Source of the DNA: Cellvibrio sp. PSBB023
Lineage (GTDB): Bacteria; Pseudomonadota; Gammaproteobacteria; Pseudomonadales; Cellvibrionaceae
DNA: 64,000 nucleotides
Assembly (NCBI RefSeq): GCF_002007605.1
Contig: NZ_CP019799.1
Span: 4,333,501 to 4,397,500 of the forward strand
Direction: 5' to 3'
A program made the position numbers and the translations under genes. This document shows positions 9,840-19,670 of this stretch, in pieces; position 1 is the first letter of the stretch; each line of letters starts with the position of its first letter. Under the pieces are notes generated by a model. It saw only the letters and a list, made by a program, of their open reading frames with translations. It was not told the DNA's origin and did no database searches.

Positions 9840-10953
9840 TTGGATTAACCTGCTGCGAATTAACGGTTGCCAGGGCGTGTTGTTTGGCCCAGTGGTATTT
9901 CACGTGTTGCAAAAATTTGGTGTTCCAACTGGCGTAGACCTGATTGCTGTCGCGCCAGAACAATACAAATTCGGCCACTTGCTGCTGCGCAAATTTCAAA
10001 TCGATATTGGCCAGTTTCAAAACGTCATAGACATCTTTACTGGGGTTCCAGTTCTCCGGAATACGCTTGGGCTCGGTATCGTGTTCCAGCGCCGAGTGGT
10101 AGCGCTGCCACTGGCGTTTTACATGCTGGATAAACTTGCTGTTCCAGGTGCGGCCCACATCGCCGCGCTCCTGCCAGTAGACGACAAATTCCGGGATGGA
10201 ATCCTCCACAAACGCGAGGCTGATATTGGCGTGTTTGACCAAGACTTCAAGGGCATCTTTACTCGGGCGCCACTGGCTGTGCATGGCGGTTTCCAAGTCG
10301 CGCTGAAGGAATTCGGTATCGCGGTCGCGGCTGTTGCGCTCTTGTTCTTCGCGCTGTTGGCGGGCGATTTGGGTTTCGTAGTTGCGCCATTTATGCAGCA
10401 AATCTTTTAAAAACTTGGCGCCCCAAGAGTGATTGGTCTCACCGCGCTCGCGCCAGTAGGTCACAAACTCGGGCACCTGCAGGCGTACAAAATCCAGCGG
10501 AATATTGTATTGGGCGATCTGGCGCAGCAGTTCCTGATCCGGCTGCCAGTTGGGTGATATCAGCGTCGCACCGCTATTGATCGCCGGGGCCATGGCTGCA
10601 ATCGGCGCTATGGCGGCGGGTGCAGGCTGGGCGAAGGGCGCGGTGCTGGCATCATCAAACGCCAGGGTCAAGCGGCGGCTGTCCACATAGGGCGCGGAGG
10701 CGAGCAGGATAATGCCTTTGTCTTTCAAGCTGCGGCTGATGCGCTGTACATCAAAATCCGTCCAGAAAGGCATGAGTCGGCTCACCCAGCTTTCATCAAT
10801 ATCCAGCCACTGGCGATTGTTGGCCGGATGCAACGGCAAATAGGTTGCCATATCGCCCAAAATCGACAACATGCAGGCCTCTTCCAGCCCGATAGTGGCC
10901 GCCAGCGACGGGGAAATCAGCAGCGGGCGTTCCGGTAATAGCGATGAACTCAT
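9751..10953 (-). CDS. Protein with three tandem DnaT-like ssDNA-binding domains
   Basis: A 400-residue protein. The N-terminal 100 residues look like a small winged-helix domain (MSSSLLPERPLLISPSL onwards). Three copies of a DnaT-type module follow, each with the pattern W-P-x-x-D ... F-V/A ... EF-V-x-YW/FW ... W-x-x-KF-x-x-x-x-x-x-W; they start near residues 132, 215 and 300. In E. coli DnaT has one such module and acts with PriA, PriB and DnaC in replication restart. The low-complexity linkers are rich in Ala/Pro and Gln/Arg. Co-encoded with a lambda P-like protein, it is a good candidate for a primosome or helicase-loading factor. Confidence 0.8.
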   Translation of the reverse strand: MSSSLLPERPLLISPSLAATIGLEEACMLSILGDMATYLPLHPANNRQWLDIDESWVSRLMPFWTDFDVQRISRSLKDKGIILLASAPYVDSRRLTLAFDDASTAPFAQPAPAAIAPIAAMAPAINSGATLISPNWQPDQELLRQIAQYNIPLDFVRLQVPEFVTYWRERGETNHSWGAKFLKDLLHKWRNYETQIARQQREEQERNSRDRDTEFLQRDLETAMHSQWRPSKDALEVLVKHANISLAFVEDSIPEFVVYWQERGDVGRTWNSKFIQHVKRQWQRYHSALEHDTEPKRIPENWNPSKDVYDVLKLANIDLKFAQQQVAEFVLFWRDSNQVYASWNTKFLQHVKYHWAKQHALATVNSQQVNPNAGQQFANQPGRTRDSSLAQQLNDRSWAS

Positions 10954-11170
10954 AATGCTCGGGGGCGTGTACGACCAGTTTAGGACAAAGGGGGGAATTG
11001 TAGGCCTATGGGCGAGTGCTTACCAGTAGCGCTTGGGTAGGGTAATAACCCTCATACCGGTTTGTCGCCAAGTCCATTTTTGCGGCTATGCTGATACTTA
11101 GTATGTTTGTATGGGCGCCAGTTTGGCGTTCTTGCTCCCATCCATAGAAAAAAAACAGGAAGCATTTGCC

Positions 11171-13048
11171 ATGAAGTTGAACAGCCTCAACGCCAAAATG
11201 ATGTCGATTATTGTGTTGGTCGTGATTAGTTACGTGATCATCCTGTGGGTGATGAATGCCCAGGCCAGCAAAATGCAGCGCGATCTGGCGGTCACCTATG
11301 CTGCCGAGCTGGCACAGCACGAAGCATTGGATGTGAAAAATCAGTTGGAAAATGCGATGAACGCCTCGCGCACCCTGGCCTATGCCTTGGCCGGGCTGCG
11401 CAAGGTTAACCCCGATCGCGCCGTGGCCAATGCGCTGTTGCGAGAAGTGTTGGCGCAAAACCCGACCTTTCTGGGGGTGTGGTCAGGCTGGGAGGCCAAT
11501 GCCTTTGATAATCGCGATAACGACTATCGCAATACTACCGCCCACGATGCTTCCGGCCGTTTCCTGCCCTATTGGAATCGCGGCAGCGGCACATTGGAGG
11601 TTGAATCGCTGGTGGACTATGACACGCCCGGTGCGGGGGATTTTTACCTGCTGCCCAAAGCCAATCGGGCAGAGACCCTGATTGAGCCTTACATCTATAA
11701 GGTGGCAGGCAAAGACACATTGATCACCACCGTGGTGGTTCCCATTATTGACGCTGGCCGATTCCTGGGGGTGGCCGGTGTGGATATCGCCTTGTCGGAT
11801 TACCAGGCCGAAGTCAGCAAGCTCAAACCCTATGAGACAGGCTATGCCAGCCTGTTTTCCAATACCGGCGTATATGTAGGTGATGCCCAGCCCGAGCGAG
11901 TTGGCACCCAGGTGGATGACCCGGAACTGGAAGCGGCAATCAGCGCTGGCAAGGTGTTGGGGCGCTACCGCTTTAACGATGTGTTGGATACTGAAACCTA
12001 TGAGGTCTCGGTACCGGTGATTGTTGGTGCGACTACCACGCCTTGGTCATTCAAGGTCACTGTGCCCATGGAGCGCATGATGGAAACGGTCATTGCGATG
12101 CGCACCACGGCCATCATTATTGGCCTGATCAGCATTCTGGTGGTGGCGACGATTCTGATCTGGTGTATTCGTTTGTGGGTGTTAAACCCGATCGAATCGG
12201 CGCGTATCGCGGCGTTGCGCCTTGCTGACGGCGATTTGCGGGTTGCGATTCAGGTGCGCGGCGAGGATGAAATCGCCCAGCTACTCACGGCCATGCAAAC
12301 CATGAGCGAGAAACTGGTCGCCATTATTGCCAGTATTCGCAGCTCTGCCGAAGGCTTGGTGCAATCGAGCGAGCAGATTGGCAGTACCTCCCAAAACCTG
12401 TCGCAAGCAGCCACCCAGCAGGCGGCCACCGTGGAGGAAACCAGTGCTTCGGTGGAGGAAATCTCCTCTGCTGTTGCGCAGAATTCCGACAATGCCAGCA
12501 CCACTGATGGCATTGCCAGCAGCAGTGCTCAAACCGCCGCGCAAGGGGGCGAAGCCGTGCGCGAAACTGTGCTGGCCATGCGCCAGATTGCACAGAAAAT
12601 CGGGTTGGTGGATGAGATTGCCTATCAGACCAACCTGCTTGCCTTAAATGCGGCGATTGAAGCTGGCCGCGCCGGTGAACATGGACGCGGGTTTGCCGTG
12701 GTCGCCGCCGAGGTGCGCAAATTGGCCCAACGCAGCCAGGAAGCGGCCAAAGACATTGGCTCCGTGGCGAGCCAAAGTGTGGCGCTGGCCGAGCGGGCGG
12801 GTAGTTTGTTGGATGAAATGTTGCCGGGCATTCGCAAAACAGCGGATCTGGTGCAGGAAATCAGTGCGGCCTCCCGCGAACAAACCACCGGGCTGGATCA
12901 AATTAATGCGGCAGTAAGTCAAATGGCGCAAACCACCCAGGTTAATGCCGCCGCTGCCGAGGAGCTGAATGCCACGGCTGAAGAGATGAGCAACCAGGCC
13001 ATTCAGTTACAGGAAATGATGGAGTTTTTTAAAATCCGGCAGCGCTAG
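11171..13048 (+). CDS. Methyl-accepting chemotaxis protein with dCache sensor
   Basis: A 625-residue chemoreceptor. The order is membrane helix 1 (about residues 10-30), a periplasmic double-Cache sensor (about 35-300; LGVWSGWE and GVAGVDIAL segments typical of dCache_1), membrane helix 2 (about 305-330), HAMP (about 331-385) and the coiled-coil signalling domain. The hairpin tip reads [18 protein letters not shown], which binds CheA and CheW. The ATG at 11171 is preceded by AGGAAG with correct spacing; an upstream in-frame ATG at 11111 lacks one and would place a hydrophobic stretch oddly. dCache sensors usually bind amino acids, amines or organic acids; the ligand here is unknown. The gene is convergent with the histidine kinase that follows. 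Confidence 0.93.
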   Translation: MKLNSLNAKMMSIIVLVVISYVIILWVMNAQASKMQRDLAVTYAAELAQHEALDVKNQLENAMNASRTLAYALAGLRKVNPDRAVANALLREVLAQNPTFLGVWSGWEANAFDNRDNDYRNTTAHDASGRFLPYWNRGSGTLEVESLVDYDTPGAGDFYLLPKANRAETLIEPYIYKVAGKDTLITTVVVPIIDAGRFLGVAGVDIALSDYQAEVSKLKPYETGYASLFSNTGVYVGDAQPERVGTQVDDPELEAAISAGKVLGRYRFNDVLDTETYEVSVPVIVGATTTPWSFKVTVPMERMMETVIAMRTTAIIIGLISILVVATILIWCIRLWVLNPIESARIAALRLADGDLRVAIQVRGEDEIAQLLTAMQTMSEKLVAIIASIRSSAEGLVQSSEQIGSTSQNLSQAATQQAATVEETSASVEEISSAVAQNSDNASTTDGIASSSAQTAAQGGEAVRETVLAMRQIAQKIGLVDEIAYQTNLLALNAAIEAGRAGEHGRGFAVVAAEVRKLAQRSQEAAKDIGSVASQSVALAERAGSLLDEMLPGIRKTADLVQEISAASREQTTGLDQINAAVSQMAQTTQVNAAAAEELNATAEEMSNQAIQLQEMMEFFKIRQR

Positions 13049-13051
13049 CCG

Positions 13052-14434
13052 TTATTTGCTCCCGGCGGTAACGCCGCCGGAGGGCAGGTAAATCAAAAAC
13101 TGTGCCCCTTGGCTTTGATCCTCTGCGATTTCTATTTCCCCGCCCAATTTCTGCGTGATCAGGTTATACACAATCGACAAGCCCAAACCGGAGCCTCCGG
13201 TGCGGCGCGCGGTGGTAAAAAAGGGTTCAAAAATCTTATCGCGAATCTCGACGGGAATACCGCTGCCGTTGTCGCGGTAGTGAAGCAGTATTTTATCGGC
13301 ATGGGTTTCCAGCGTGATGTGAATGCGTTTGTGTTCAGTGTGGGCAAAGGCGTGGTGAATGGAATTGGTAATCAGGTTAGTAATAATTTGCGCGATAGCG
13401 CCGGGGTAACTGTTGAGTGGTACTGCATCGCCGGGCGCCAGTTCGCAGGTAATATGATGTTTGCGCAACAGCGGCTGCAAGCCTTTGAGTGATAGTTCGA
13501 TACAGGCGCGTAAATCAAATACTTCTTCATCACTGGCGATATGGATGGAACCGGAGAGTTTAAAGTCCCGCACCAATCCGGCAGCGCGGGTGAGGTTGTG
13601 GTTGATGAGTTGCAAGCCGTCGTCTATGGCTTGTAGGAATTGCGCAAATTCGTCTTCGCTGAGTTGTTCGTCGCGGTACAACTGCTGCACACGTTTTAAT
13701 TCACTGGCGCAGTGGCTGGAGGAGGTGACAGCAATGCCCAGAGGCGTATTAATTTCATGGGCCAAACTGGACACCATGCGTCCCAGTGACGCGAGTTTTT
13801 CGCTCTCGATTAACTTGGCTTGGGTGTGATGTAAATTGCGCAGCGCGGTTTGCAGAATGTCAGTGCGCTCATTCACTTTTTGTTCCAACTGCTCGTTAAT
13901 TTCTTTGAGCTTTTGTTCGTATTCGTTGCGTTGTGCCGCACTGACGGCACGCCCGTAGGTGTCGGCCAGGGCGCTGACAAATGCGATCTCTTCGTTTGTC
14001 CAATCGCGTGCATCGCCCTGGTGCTCACAACAAATAATACCCAGCATATTACCGCGATGGCGGATAGGGGCATCGAGCATGGAGGTAATGCCATTGGGGA
14101 TTAAATAGTTATCGCGAAATTCATAGGTGCCGGGATCGGTGTGGGCATTGTTGGCGACTACTGCTCGCTCTGTATCCAGGCTATCAAAATAGCGGGGAAA
14201 ATCCCGCCGTGCGAGGCACAAATCGCTATCCAGTTTGCACTCGTCGCCATCGATTAACATCTTGCCGCAAATAGCTTGTTTATCTTCAGTGAGCAGCCAT
14301 ATTCCCGCGCGATTAATACCCAGCCCGTGAATCGCGGCGGTGAGAATTAACAAACCGGCGCTTTGCATATCGCCTGCATCAATCATGGAGGACTTGGAGA
14401 CATCCAGCAGTGTGTCGTAAAGATTTTTAGGCAT
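13052..14434 (-). CDS. GAF-domain sensor histidine kinase
   Basis: A 460-residue soluble histidine kinase. A GAF domain occupies about residues 20-175 (LTAAIHGLGINRAGIWLLTED). A coiled coil (about 180-210) leads to the dimerisation domain with the phospho-acceptor in SLAHEINTPLG, His226. The ATPase domain has the N box NLITNSIHHAF, DNGSGIP and GGSGLGLSIVYN. The KL-x-E-SEKLASLGRM layout is typical of kinases paired with DUF3369/HD-GYP regulators. Its start is six bases after the stop of the HD-GYP regulator gene, so the two form an operon and very likely a cognate pair. No membrane helix is seen, so the signal is probably cytoplasmic. Confidence 0.92.
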   Translation of the reverse strand: MPKNLYDTLLDVSKSSMIDAGDMQSAGLLILTAAIHGLGINRAGIWLLTEDKQAICGKMLIDGDECKLDSDLCLARRDFPRYFDSLDTERAVVANNAHTDPGTYEFRDNYLIPNGITSMLDAPIRHRGNMLGIICCEHQGDARDWTNEEIAFVSALADTYGRAVSAAQRNEYEQKLKEINEQLEQKVNERTDILQTALRNLHHTQAKLIESEKLASLGRMVSSLAHEINTPLGIAVTSSSHCASELKRVQQLYRDEQLSEDEFAQFLQAIDDGLQLINHNLTRAAGLVRDFKLSGSIHIASDEEVFDLRACIELSLKGLQPLLRKHHITCELAPGDAVPLNSYPGAIAQIITNLITNSIHHAFAHTEHKRIHITLETHADKILLHYRDNGSGIPVEIRDKIFEPFFTTARRTGGSGLGLSIVYNLITQKLGGEIEIAEDQSQGAQFLIYLPSGGVTAGSK

Positions 14435-14440
14435 AGGTTA

Positions 14441-15979
14441 TTAATGTTGCATGTGGTCGGGGAAGTTGTGGCGAATCTCACGGAAGTGGTCAAACAGTTC
14501 CAGCGCGGCATCGGCTATGGCGGGGTCAAATTGTTTGCCGCTGCGCTCGCGGATGTACTGGATAATATCGTTTTCCTGCCAGGGTTTTTTATAGGCGCGC
14601 TCGGAGCCTAGTGCATCAATCACATCAATAATGGCCACAATGCGCCCTTCCAGTGGAATGTCGTCGCCTTTTAAACCGGCGGGATAACCATTGCCATCCC
14701 AATGCTCGTGGTGGGTGAGGGCAATGCGCGCGCCCATTTTTGCAATGGTGCGTGTGGAATTTTTTAACAGTTCATAGCCAATTTGTGCGTGGGTTTTCAT
14801 CACTTCCCATTCGGCGTCATCGAGTTTTCCGGGCTTGTGCAAAATGGTTTCCGGTATGCCGATCTTGCCAATATCGTGCAGCGGCGAAGCGTATTTCAAC
14901 ATCTCCGCGTACTCGCTACTCTGGCCCAGTTTTAATGCAATCAGTTCACACATCAGCGCCACGCGCCGCACATGGGAGCCGGTTTCCTTGGAGCGCTGTT
15001 CAATGGCATCGCCCAGCACCAGCAGCAGTTCTTTTTGCGTTTCCTGAATATGTTCACGGCTGTGCAGGTTTTGGAAAATTAACGTGATGTTGGCGGCAAA
15101 GAGCGTGAGGATTTCATCCTGCAAGGCACTGTGCTCTTCATGGAAGCGGGTATAAAGCACGCTCTCGGTACTGCTGTTGGTGTGGTAGTAGCCAATAAAA
15201 ATAGAGCCGTCGCGGTAGGATTGTTTTTGCGTCAGGGTTTGCTGAATGATTTTTTTGACATCGGCGGGCATGATGTCGGCACTCCAGTGAGTGTCGAGTT
15301 TGACTTCATCGCCGGTCGCGGCCAGCAATATCATTTCGGCATCGCCAAATAAATCCACATGCTGGCTGATTAAATACATCTCCGCCGTTTTAATGCCCAG
15401 CAATTGGATGGTGTGATTCAAAATAGCATTGCCAAATTGGTAAAGCGTTTGGCTGCGCAATACCGAGTCAGAGGCGGCAATGACTTTTTGCATGCCGCGT
15501 TTGCTGGTTTCAATGGTAATAATATCGCGATAGGAGCGAATGGACGAATACACACAGGTTTTTAATTTGGTATCGGTCAGTTCAGTTTTACTTTTGTAAT
15601 CATTGATGTCGTAAGTGCGAATGACGGTTTCTTCCGGCGATGTTCCCGGCTGCCCGGTGCGCAATACGATGCGGGTAGTGTGATTGCCCAGCTCGTTGCG
15701 AATCTTGTGAATCAACTGCAAACCGGCATCGTCGCTCTCCATAATCACATCAATAAATGCCAGTGCAATATCCGGGTGATTTTGAAACAGGCTCAGACCT
15801 TCTGCCGCGCTATAAGCATTGAGGAACTGCAGCGGCAAATCATCGATATGAGTATTTTTCAGCACCAGTTGTGTAACGGCGTGAACCTGCTCTTCATCGT
15901 CGATAATCGCCACCTTCCAGGGCATGCCGGTGGCGCGTTTGGTAGTGGTCTGGGTTGTTGCCTGTTTTAGAAATTTCAT
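14441..15979 (-). CDS. Response regulator with DUF3369 and HD-GYP c-di-GMP phosphodiesterase domain
   Basis: A 512-residue regulator. The receiver domain (about residues 20-145) has the IDDEE acidic pocket and a phospho-acceptor at Asp77. A DUF3369-type middle domain follows (about 150-310), then HD-GYP (about 320-500) with HDIGKIG and HHEHWDGNGYPAGLKG. HD-GYP enzymes hydrolyse c-di-GMP to pGpG or GMP, and the key residues are intact. The start at 15979 has AGGAAGG six bases upstream; a further in-frame ATG at 16048 lacks one. It probably lowers c-di-GMP when phosphorylated by the adjacent GAF kinase. Confidence 0.92.
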   Translation of the reverse strand: MKFLKQATTQTTTKRATGMPWKVAIIDDEEQVHAVTQLVLKNTHIDDLPLQFLNAYSAAEGLSLFQNHPDIALAFIDVIMESDDAGLQLIHKIRNELGNHTTRIVLRTGQPGTSPEETVIRTYDINDYKSKTELTDTKLKTCVYSSIRSYRDIITIETSKRGMQKVIAASDSVLRSQTLYQFGNAILNHTIQLLGIKTAEMYLISQHVDLFGDAEMILLAATGDEVKLDTHWSADIMPADVKKIIQQTLTQKQSYRDGSIFIGYYHTNSSTESVLYTRFHEEHSALQDEILTLFAANITLIFQNLHSREHIQETQKELLLVLGDAIEQRSKETGSHVRRVALMCELIALKLGQSSEYAEMLKYASPLHDIGKIGIPETILHKPGKLDDAEWEVMKTHAQIGYELLKNSTRTIAKMGARIALTHHEHWDGNGYPAGLKGDDIPLEGRIVAIIDVIDALGSERAYKKPWQENDIIQYIRERSGKQFDPAIADAALELFDHFREIRHNFPDHMQH

Positions 15980-16183
15980 AGTACACCTTCCTGAGGATGA
16001 AGAAAGTATAGGTGCAGATTGGCGATTAGCCGCCACTTCGTTAGACATTTTTGCCTTGTACAGGCCTTGTTACAGATTGATACAAACGCATGCGCACTGT
16101 TACACCCCTATGGACAGCAAATGATTAGGCTGTGCACATCAATGCATTAGCTATTAATCATCACATTTAAAAAGGAACCCGCT

Positions 16184-18223
16184 ATGTATGCTCCTGCTGT
16201 TCGCGCATGCCTTCCCCTTGTTATCGGCCTGACCGCCTTGCCTGCGATGGCCGACTCGCCGCAACCTGAAACCGGTGTGGAGGAAATGGTGGTGCAGGGG
16301 CGTAAAAGTGATTACTCGGTGATTACTGAAAATGCGCAAAAAATTATCGATGCACCCGGTTCATTGGGCGATCCACTTATGGCCGTGTTCAGCCTGCCCG
16401 GTGTGTTAAGTGAAGGTGATGGCGGCGGTGCACCGGCGGTGCGTGGATCATCGCCCTCGGACAATTTGTACCGGGTGGACGGTGCGCCCGCTGGTTATGT
16501 GTTCCATGCGTTTTCTACTTCGATATTCAATGAAAATATCATTCAGGATTTCCAACTTTTTTCGGCGGGTTTCGGGCCAAGTTATGGTGGTGCTATCGGC
16601 GGTGTGTTTGACATAAAACTGCGCGACCCTCGCGATCAGGCCATAGCGACAAAAGTCGATGTATCGATTCTGCGCGCGGGCTTATTTGTCGAGGGCGCGG
16701 CGACTGAAAACTCGGCTTTTTATCTGTCTGCCCGCTCCAGTTTGCTGCAATATTTTTACGATGCTGACGAGGACGAAGAAGAGGATGGCATCAAGATTCA
16801 GGATGCGCCCGAAGACACGGATTACCAATTCAAATACCAGTACCGCTTGGGCGATCACCACAAATTCACCTTGAGTGCCAATGGTGCGACTGACCTGGTG
16901 GCGGCCGAGTTTACCGAGCGCTCAACCGAGGCGATGGAAGACCCGGATTTTGCGGGCGATGCCAAAGTCGAAAACACGTTCAACAACCAGTCCCTGCGCT
17001 GGCAATACGATTCCGGCAACGGTTCGCTGATGGATGTGCAGGTCGGCCACTATCGGGACAATGCCGATACCTTTTGGGGCGGCGATAAGTATTTTTTTGA
17101 ATTGGAAAAAGAGGCCAGTTATCTGCTGGCGGATTACTCGCACGTGGTGGGCGCGGGCCATACCCTGTCGCTGGGTGGTCAGGCCCAGGTCAGTGACTAT
17201 CGTTACCGCGGGCGTTTTATCAATTATGTCTGTACCGAGTTTGACCCGGACTGCCTGCTGCGTCGCGGTGAATTGCTGGAGCTGAGTGAACCCCTAAAGG
17301 TTCAGGAGCAACAGGTATATATCAATGATCATTGGCAGATGACAGAGCGACTGTCCGTTGACTTGGGGGTACATGGTCACCACAACGATTTGACCAACGA
17401 GTCCTTTGCCCATCCGCGTGTGGCTGTGTCGTGGGAGTTTATCGACGACTGGACCCTCAGCGCTGCCGGTGGCCGCTATAACCGTTTGCCTGATATCGAC
17501 AAAGTCTTTGCCAGTTTCGGTAACCCGGAGCTTAAATCCCCCACCTCAAATCACTACACCCTGGGCATCAGGCACGAGTTGGACGACGGTTGGAGCTGGT
17601 CGGTGAATGGCTACTACAAAACCATGGCACAGTTGCCACTGGCGTCAGAGGTGGATGACACCAGCAAGCCGCCCTATACCAACAACACCGAAGGGGAAGC
17701 CTATGGTGTGGATATATTTATCAACAAGGATCGTATTGATCGCTGGTATGGCTGGTTTGCGATCAGTGCCTCGCACAGCAATCGCACCAACCAATTAACC
17801 GGTATCAAGCGGGATTACTATTTGGATACCCCCTTGGTCGTCAACGCCGTGGTGAATTACCAGCTCACCGACAACTGGAACCTGGGTACTCGCCTGACGG
17901 CGCAATCAGGGCGCGCCATTACGCCTATCGTCGGTGTTCAGCCCAATCCGTATTTTGAGGATCACCTGCTGCCGGTTTACGGTGAGCCCTATGGCGATAA
18001 CCTGCCTCCTTATATCCGTCTGGATCTGCGCGCCCAGCGCCAAATGACGCTATTTGGTGTGCCCGGCACCTACAATATCGATGTGCTCAATGTGTTGAAC
18101 CGCGAAAATGTCAGCGACCGCCATCTGGATTACAAGCGCACCCGGGAAACCGGACAGCTTTCCCTGAAAGATGAAGCGGGCCTGGGGCTGATTGTCTCAT
18201 TGGGTCTGTCACTGCAGTTTTAG
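16184..18223 (+). CDS. TonB-dependent outer-membrane receptor
   Basis: A 679-residue TonB-dependent receptor. A signal peptide (about residues 1-23) is followed by a TonB-box-like VEEMVVQGRK, a plug domain (about 40-150; VRGSSPSDNLYRVDG, GFGPSYGGAIGGV) and a 22-strand-type barrel ending LGLSLQF. The ribosome site AAAGGA lies seven bases before the ATG. It is shorter than many siderophore receptors and carries a DEDEEEDG acidic loop near residue 200. Downstream lies a MipA/OmpV protein, a DUF3019 protein and a two-component system, so substrate uptake may be linked to that cluster. The ligand is unknown. Confidence 0.9.
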   Translation: MYAPAVRACLPLVIGLTALPAMADSPQPETGVEEMVVQGRKSDYSVITENAQKIIDAPGSLGDPLMAVFSLPGVLSEGDGGGAPAVRGSSPSDNLYRVDGAPAGYVFHAFSTSIFNENIIQDFQLFSAGFGPSYGGAIGGVFDIKLRDPRDQAIATKVDVSILRAGLFVEGAATENSAFYLSARSSLLQYFYDADEDEEEDGIKIQDAPEDTDYQFKYQYRLGDHHKFTLSANGATDLVAAEFTERSTEAMEDPDFAGDAKVENTFNNQSLRWQYDSGNGSLMDVQVGHYRDNADTFWGGDKYFFELEKEASYLLADYSHVVGAGHTLSLGGQAQVSDYRYRGRFINYVCTEFDPDCLLRRGELLELSEPLKVQEQQVYINDHWQMTERLSVDLGVHGHHNDLTNESFAHPRVAVSWEFIDDWTLSAAGGRYNRLPDIDKVFASFGNPELKSPTSNHYTLGIRHELDDGWSWSVNGYYKTMAQLPLASEVDDTSKPPYTNNTEGEAYGVDIFINKDRIDRWYGWFAISASHSNRTNQLTGIKRDYYLDTPLVVNAVVNYQLTDNWNLGTRLTAQSGRAITPIVGVQPNPYFEDHLLPVYGEPYGDNLPPYIRLDLRAQRQMTLFGVPGTYNIDVLNVLNRENVSDRHLDYKRTRETGQLSLKDEAGLGLIVSLGLSLQF

Positions 18224-18314
18224 GTTGCGATTGAAATCGCTATGCCGACAGTATTTACTGGCGCCCTGAAAAGGGTGCCCTGCACACCTGGATAACAACG
18301 AGGAAATGTTGCTG

Positions 18315-19172
18315 ATGTGGAAATGTGTATCTATCTCGCCCTTATCCATTGGGTTGCTGCTGGCCTGTTGTGTTGCCCTAGCGACACCGGCGATTGCGGG
18401 GGATTTATCCAGCGATATTCGCAAAGGTGCGGCGGGGCGCGATGAGGGCGACGGTGGTTATATTGAAATAGGCGCCGGTGTTGCGAGTTACACCAGTCCT
18501 ATTCTGGGTATGCCCGAAGGCAATGAGCGGGATGAAATACACACCGATCCCTATCTCGATATCAATGCGCGTTACCAATATCGCGGATTATTTGTGGAGG
18601 TGTTTTCGCAAAGCCTGGAGCAAATTACCCTCGGATACATGTTTTACCATGGCGATAACTGGGCATTGGACTGGGTGGGGTTGGCGCAGCACGATGAGAT
18701 GAGCACCGAGCAATCCTGGGAATACCGCAGCCTGAATCGGCGCCGGGGAGATTTTATGTCCGGGCCGCGCGCCACCGTGTATGTCGGCAACAACATAGTG
18801 CAATTGCACGCGCTGACTGACATCAGTAATACACACGGCGGCGAGTTGTACTCGCTCAAACTCGCGCGCTACTGGCAATACCGCAACTGGACCCTTCACG
18901 GCATTGTGGGCGCAACCTATCGCTCAAGCGATATCACGGATTATTATTTTGGCATAGATGAATCAGAGGCTTCGGAAAAGTATCCGGTGTATTCAGCCTC
19001 ATCGGAAATTGCCTATGTGACCGAAGTGGGGGTGACTTACCCGATTAGCGAGAAATGGGTTTTTCGCAGTTTTATTCGCCGCATTGATATGGGTAGGGGA
19101 GCAACGCACAGCCCGCTTATTCTGGATGATCATGGCGAAATGATTTCCAGTGCCATCAGTTACGTGTTCTAG
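18315..19172 (+). CDS. MipA/OmpV family outer-membrane protein
   Basis: A roughly 285-residue exported protein. A signal peptide (ending ATPAIAG) is followed by a MipA/OmpV-type barrel: DGGYIEIGAGVASYTSPILG, PYLDINARYQYRGLFVEVF, DWVGLAQHD and a C-terminal SAISYVF. MipA was described as a scaffold linking PBP1B and MltA; many homologues are simply outer-membrane channels. I prefer the ATG at 18315 because AGGAA at 18301-18305 is correctly spaced from it; the ATG at 18306 is too close. Neighbours are a DUF3019 protein and an OmpR-type two-component system, an arrangement also known in Shewanella-like genomes. Confidence 0.85.
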   Translation: MWKCVSISPLSIGLLLACCVALATPAIAGDLSSDIRKGAAGRDEGDGGYIEIGAGVASYTSPILGMPEGNERDEIHTDPYLDINARYQYRGLFVEVFSQSLEQITLGYMFYHGDNWALDWVGLAQHDEMSTEQSWEYRSLNRRRGDFMSGPRATVYVGNNIVQLHALTDISNTHGGELYSLKLARYWQYRNWTLHGIVGATYRSSDITDYYFGIDESEASEKYPVYSASSEIAYVTEVGVTYPISEKWVFRSFIRRIDMGRGATHSPLILDDHGEMISSAISYVF

Positions 19173-19186
19173 CGGGAGTTGTAGCA

Positions 19187-19642
19187 ATGGAACATAGGGT
19201 TGCCCGCGCGCCGCAATTGAAAGGGCTATTAATCGCCATCTGCTTACAGGCATTTTGGTTTGCCAGTGTGAGCATGTTTATCACCATGCCGCCCTCTGCA
19301 CAGGCAGAGACCGCCGTAGTCGACAGGGTGCAATTGCAGTTAAAGCCAAACCGTTGTGTGGCGTTGCACGAGGGGCAAGTGTGTTATCAAACTATCCAGT
19401 TGTGGTGGAGTGCAAACCAACCGGGCAATTATTGTTTGTATCAAGCGCATGCGAGCGAGCCGATTTTTTGTTGGCAAGATGTGTCTGAGGGTAAGTATCA
19501 ATACGAATTTTCCAGCGATACCGCCGTGCAGTTGCAGATAATTGATACGCACACCAACACGCTCATTGTCAAAAATGTGGTGGAAGTGGCTTGGGTTTAC
19601 AAAGCCAATACGCGCCGCAAAACCCATTGGCGACTGTTTTAA
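19187..19642 (+). CDS. DUF3019 family secreted protein
   Basis: A 151-residue protein with an N-terminal membrane or signal segment (about residues 12-40, ending AQA). The mature part has the DUF3019 pattern: LQLKPNRCVALHEGQVCYQ, WSANQPGNYCLY and FCWQD, with four cysteines at about 59, 67, 82 and 94 that could form two disulfides in the periplasm. No function is established. The gene sits 14 bases after the MipA gene and 28 bases before the response-regulator gene, so the four genes are probably one unit. Confidence 0.8.
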   Translation: MEHRVARAPQLKGLLIAICLQAFWFASVSMFITMPPSAQAETAVVDRVQLQLKPNRCVALHEGQVCYQTIQLWWSANQPGNYCLYQAHASEPIFCWQDVSEGKYQYEFSSDTAVQLQIIDTHTNTLIVKNVVEVAWVYKANTRRKTHWRLF

Positions 19643-19670
19643 CAACGCCCGCTTCTGCGTTCAGGATCTT

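Noticed and set aside
9162..10953. The DnaT and P-like genes as part of a prophage
   Set aside because: No integrase, capsid, lysis or repressor genes are nearby and the flanks are ordinary chromosomal genes.
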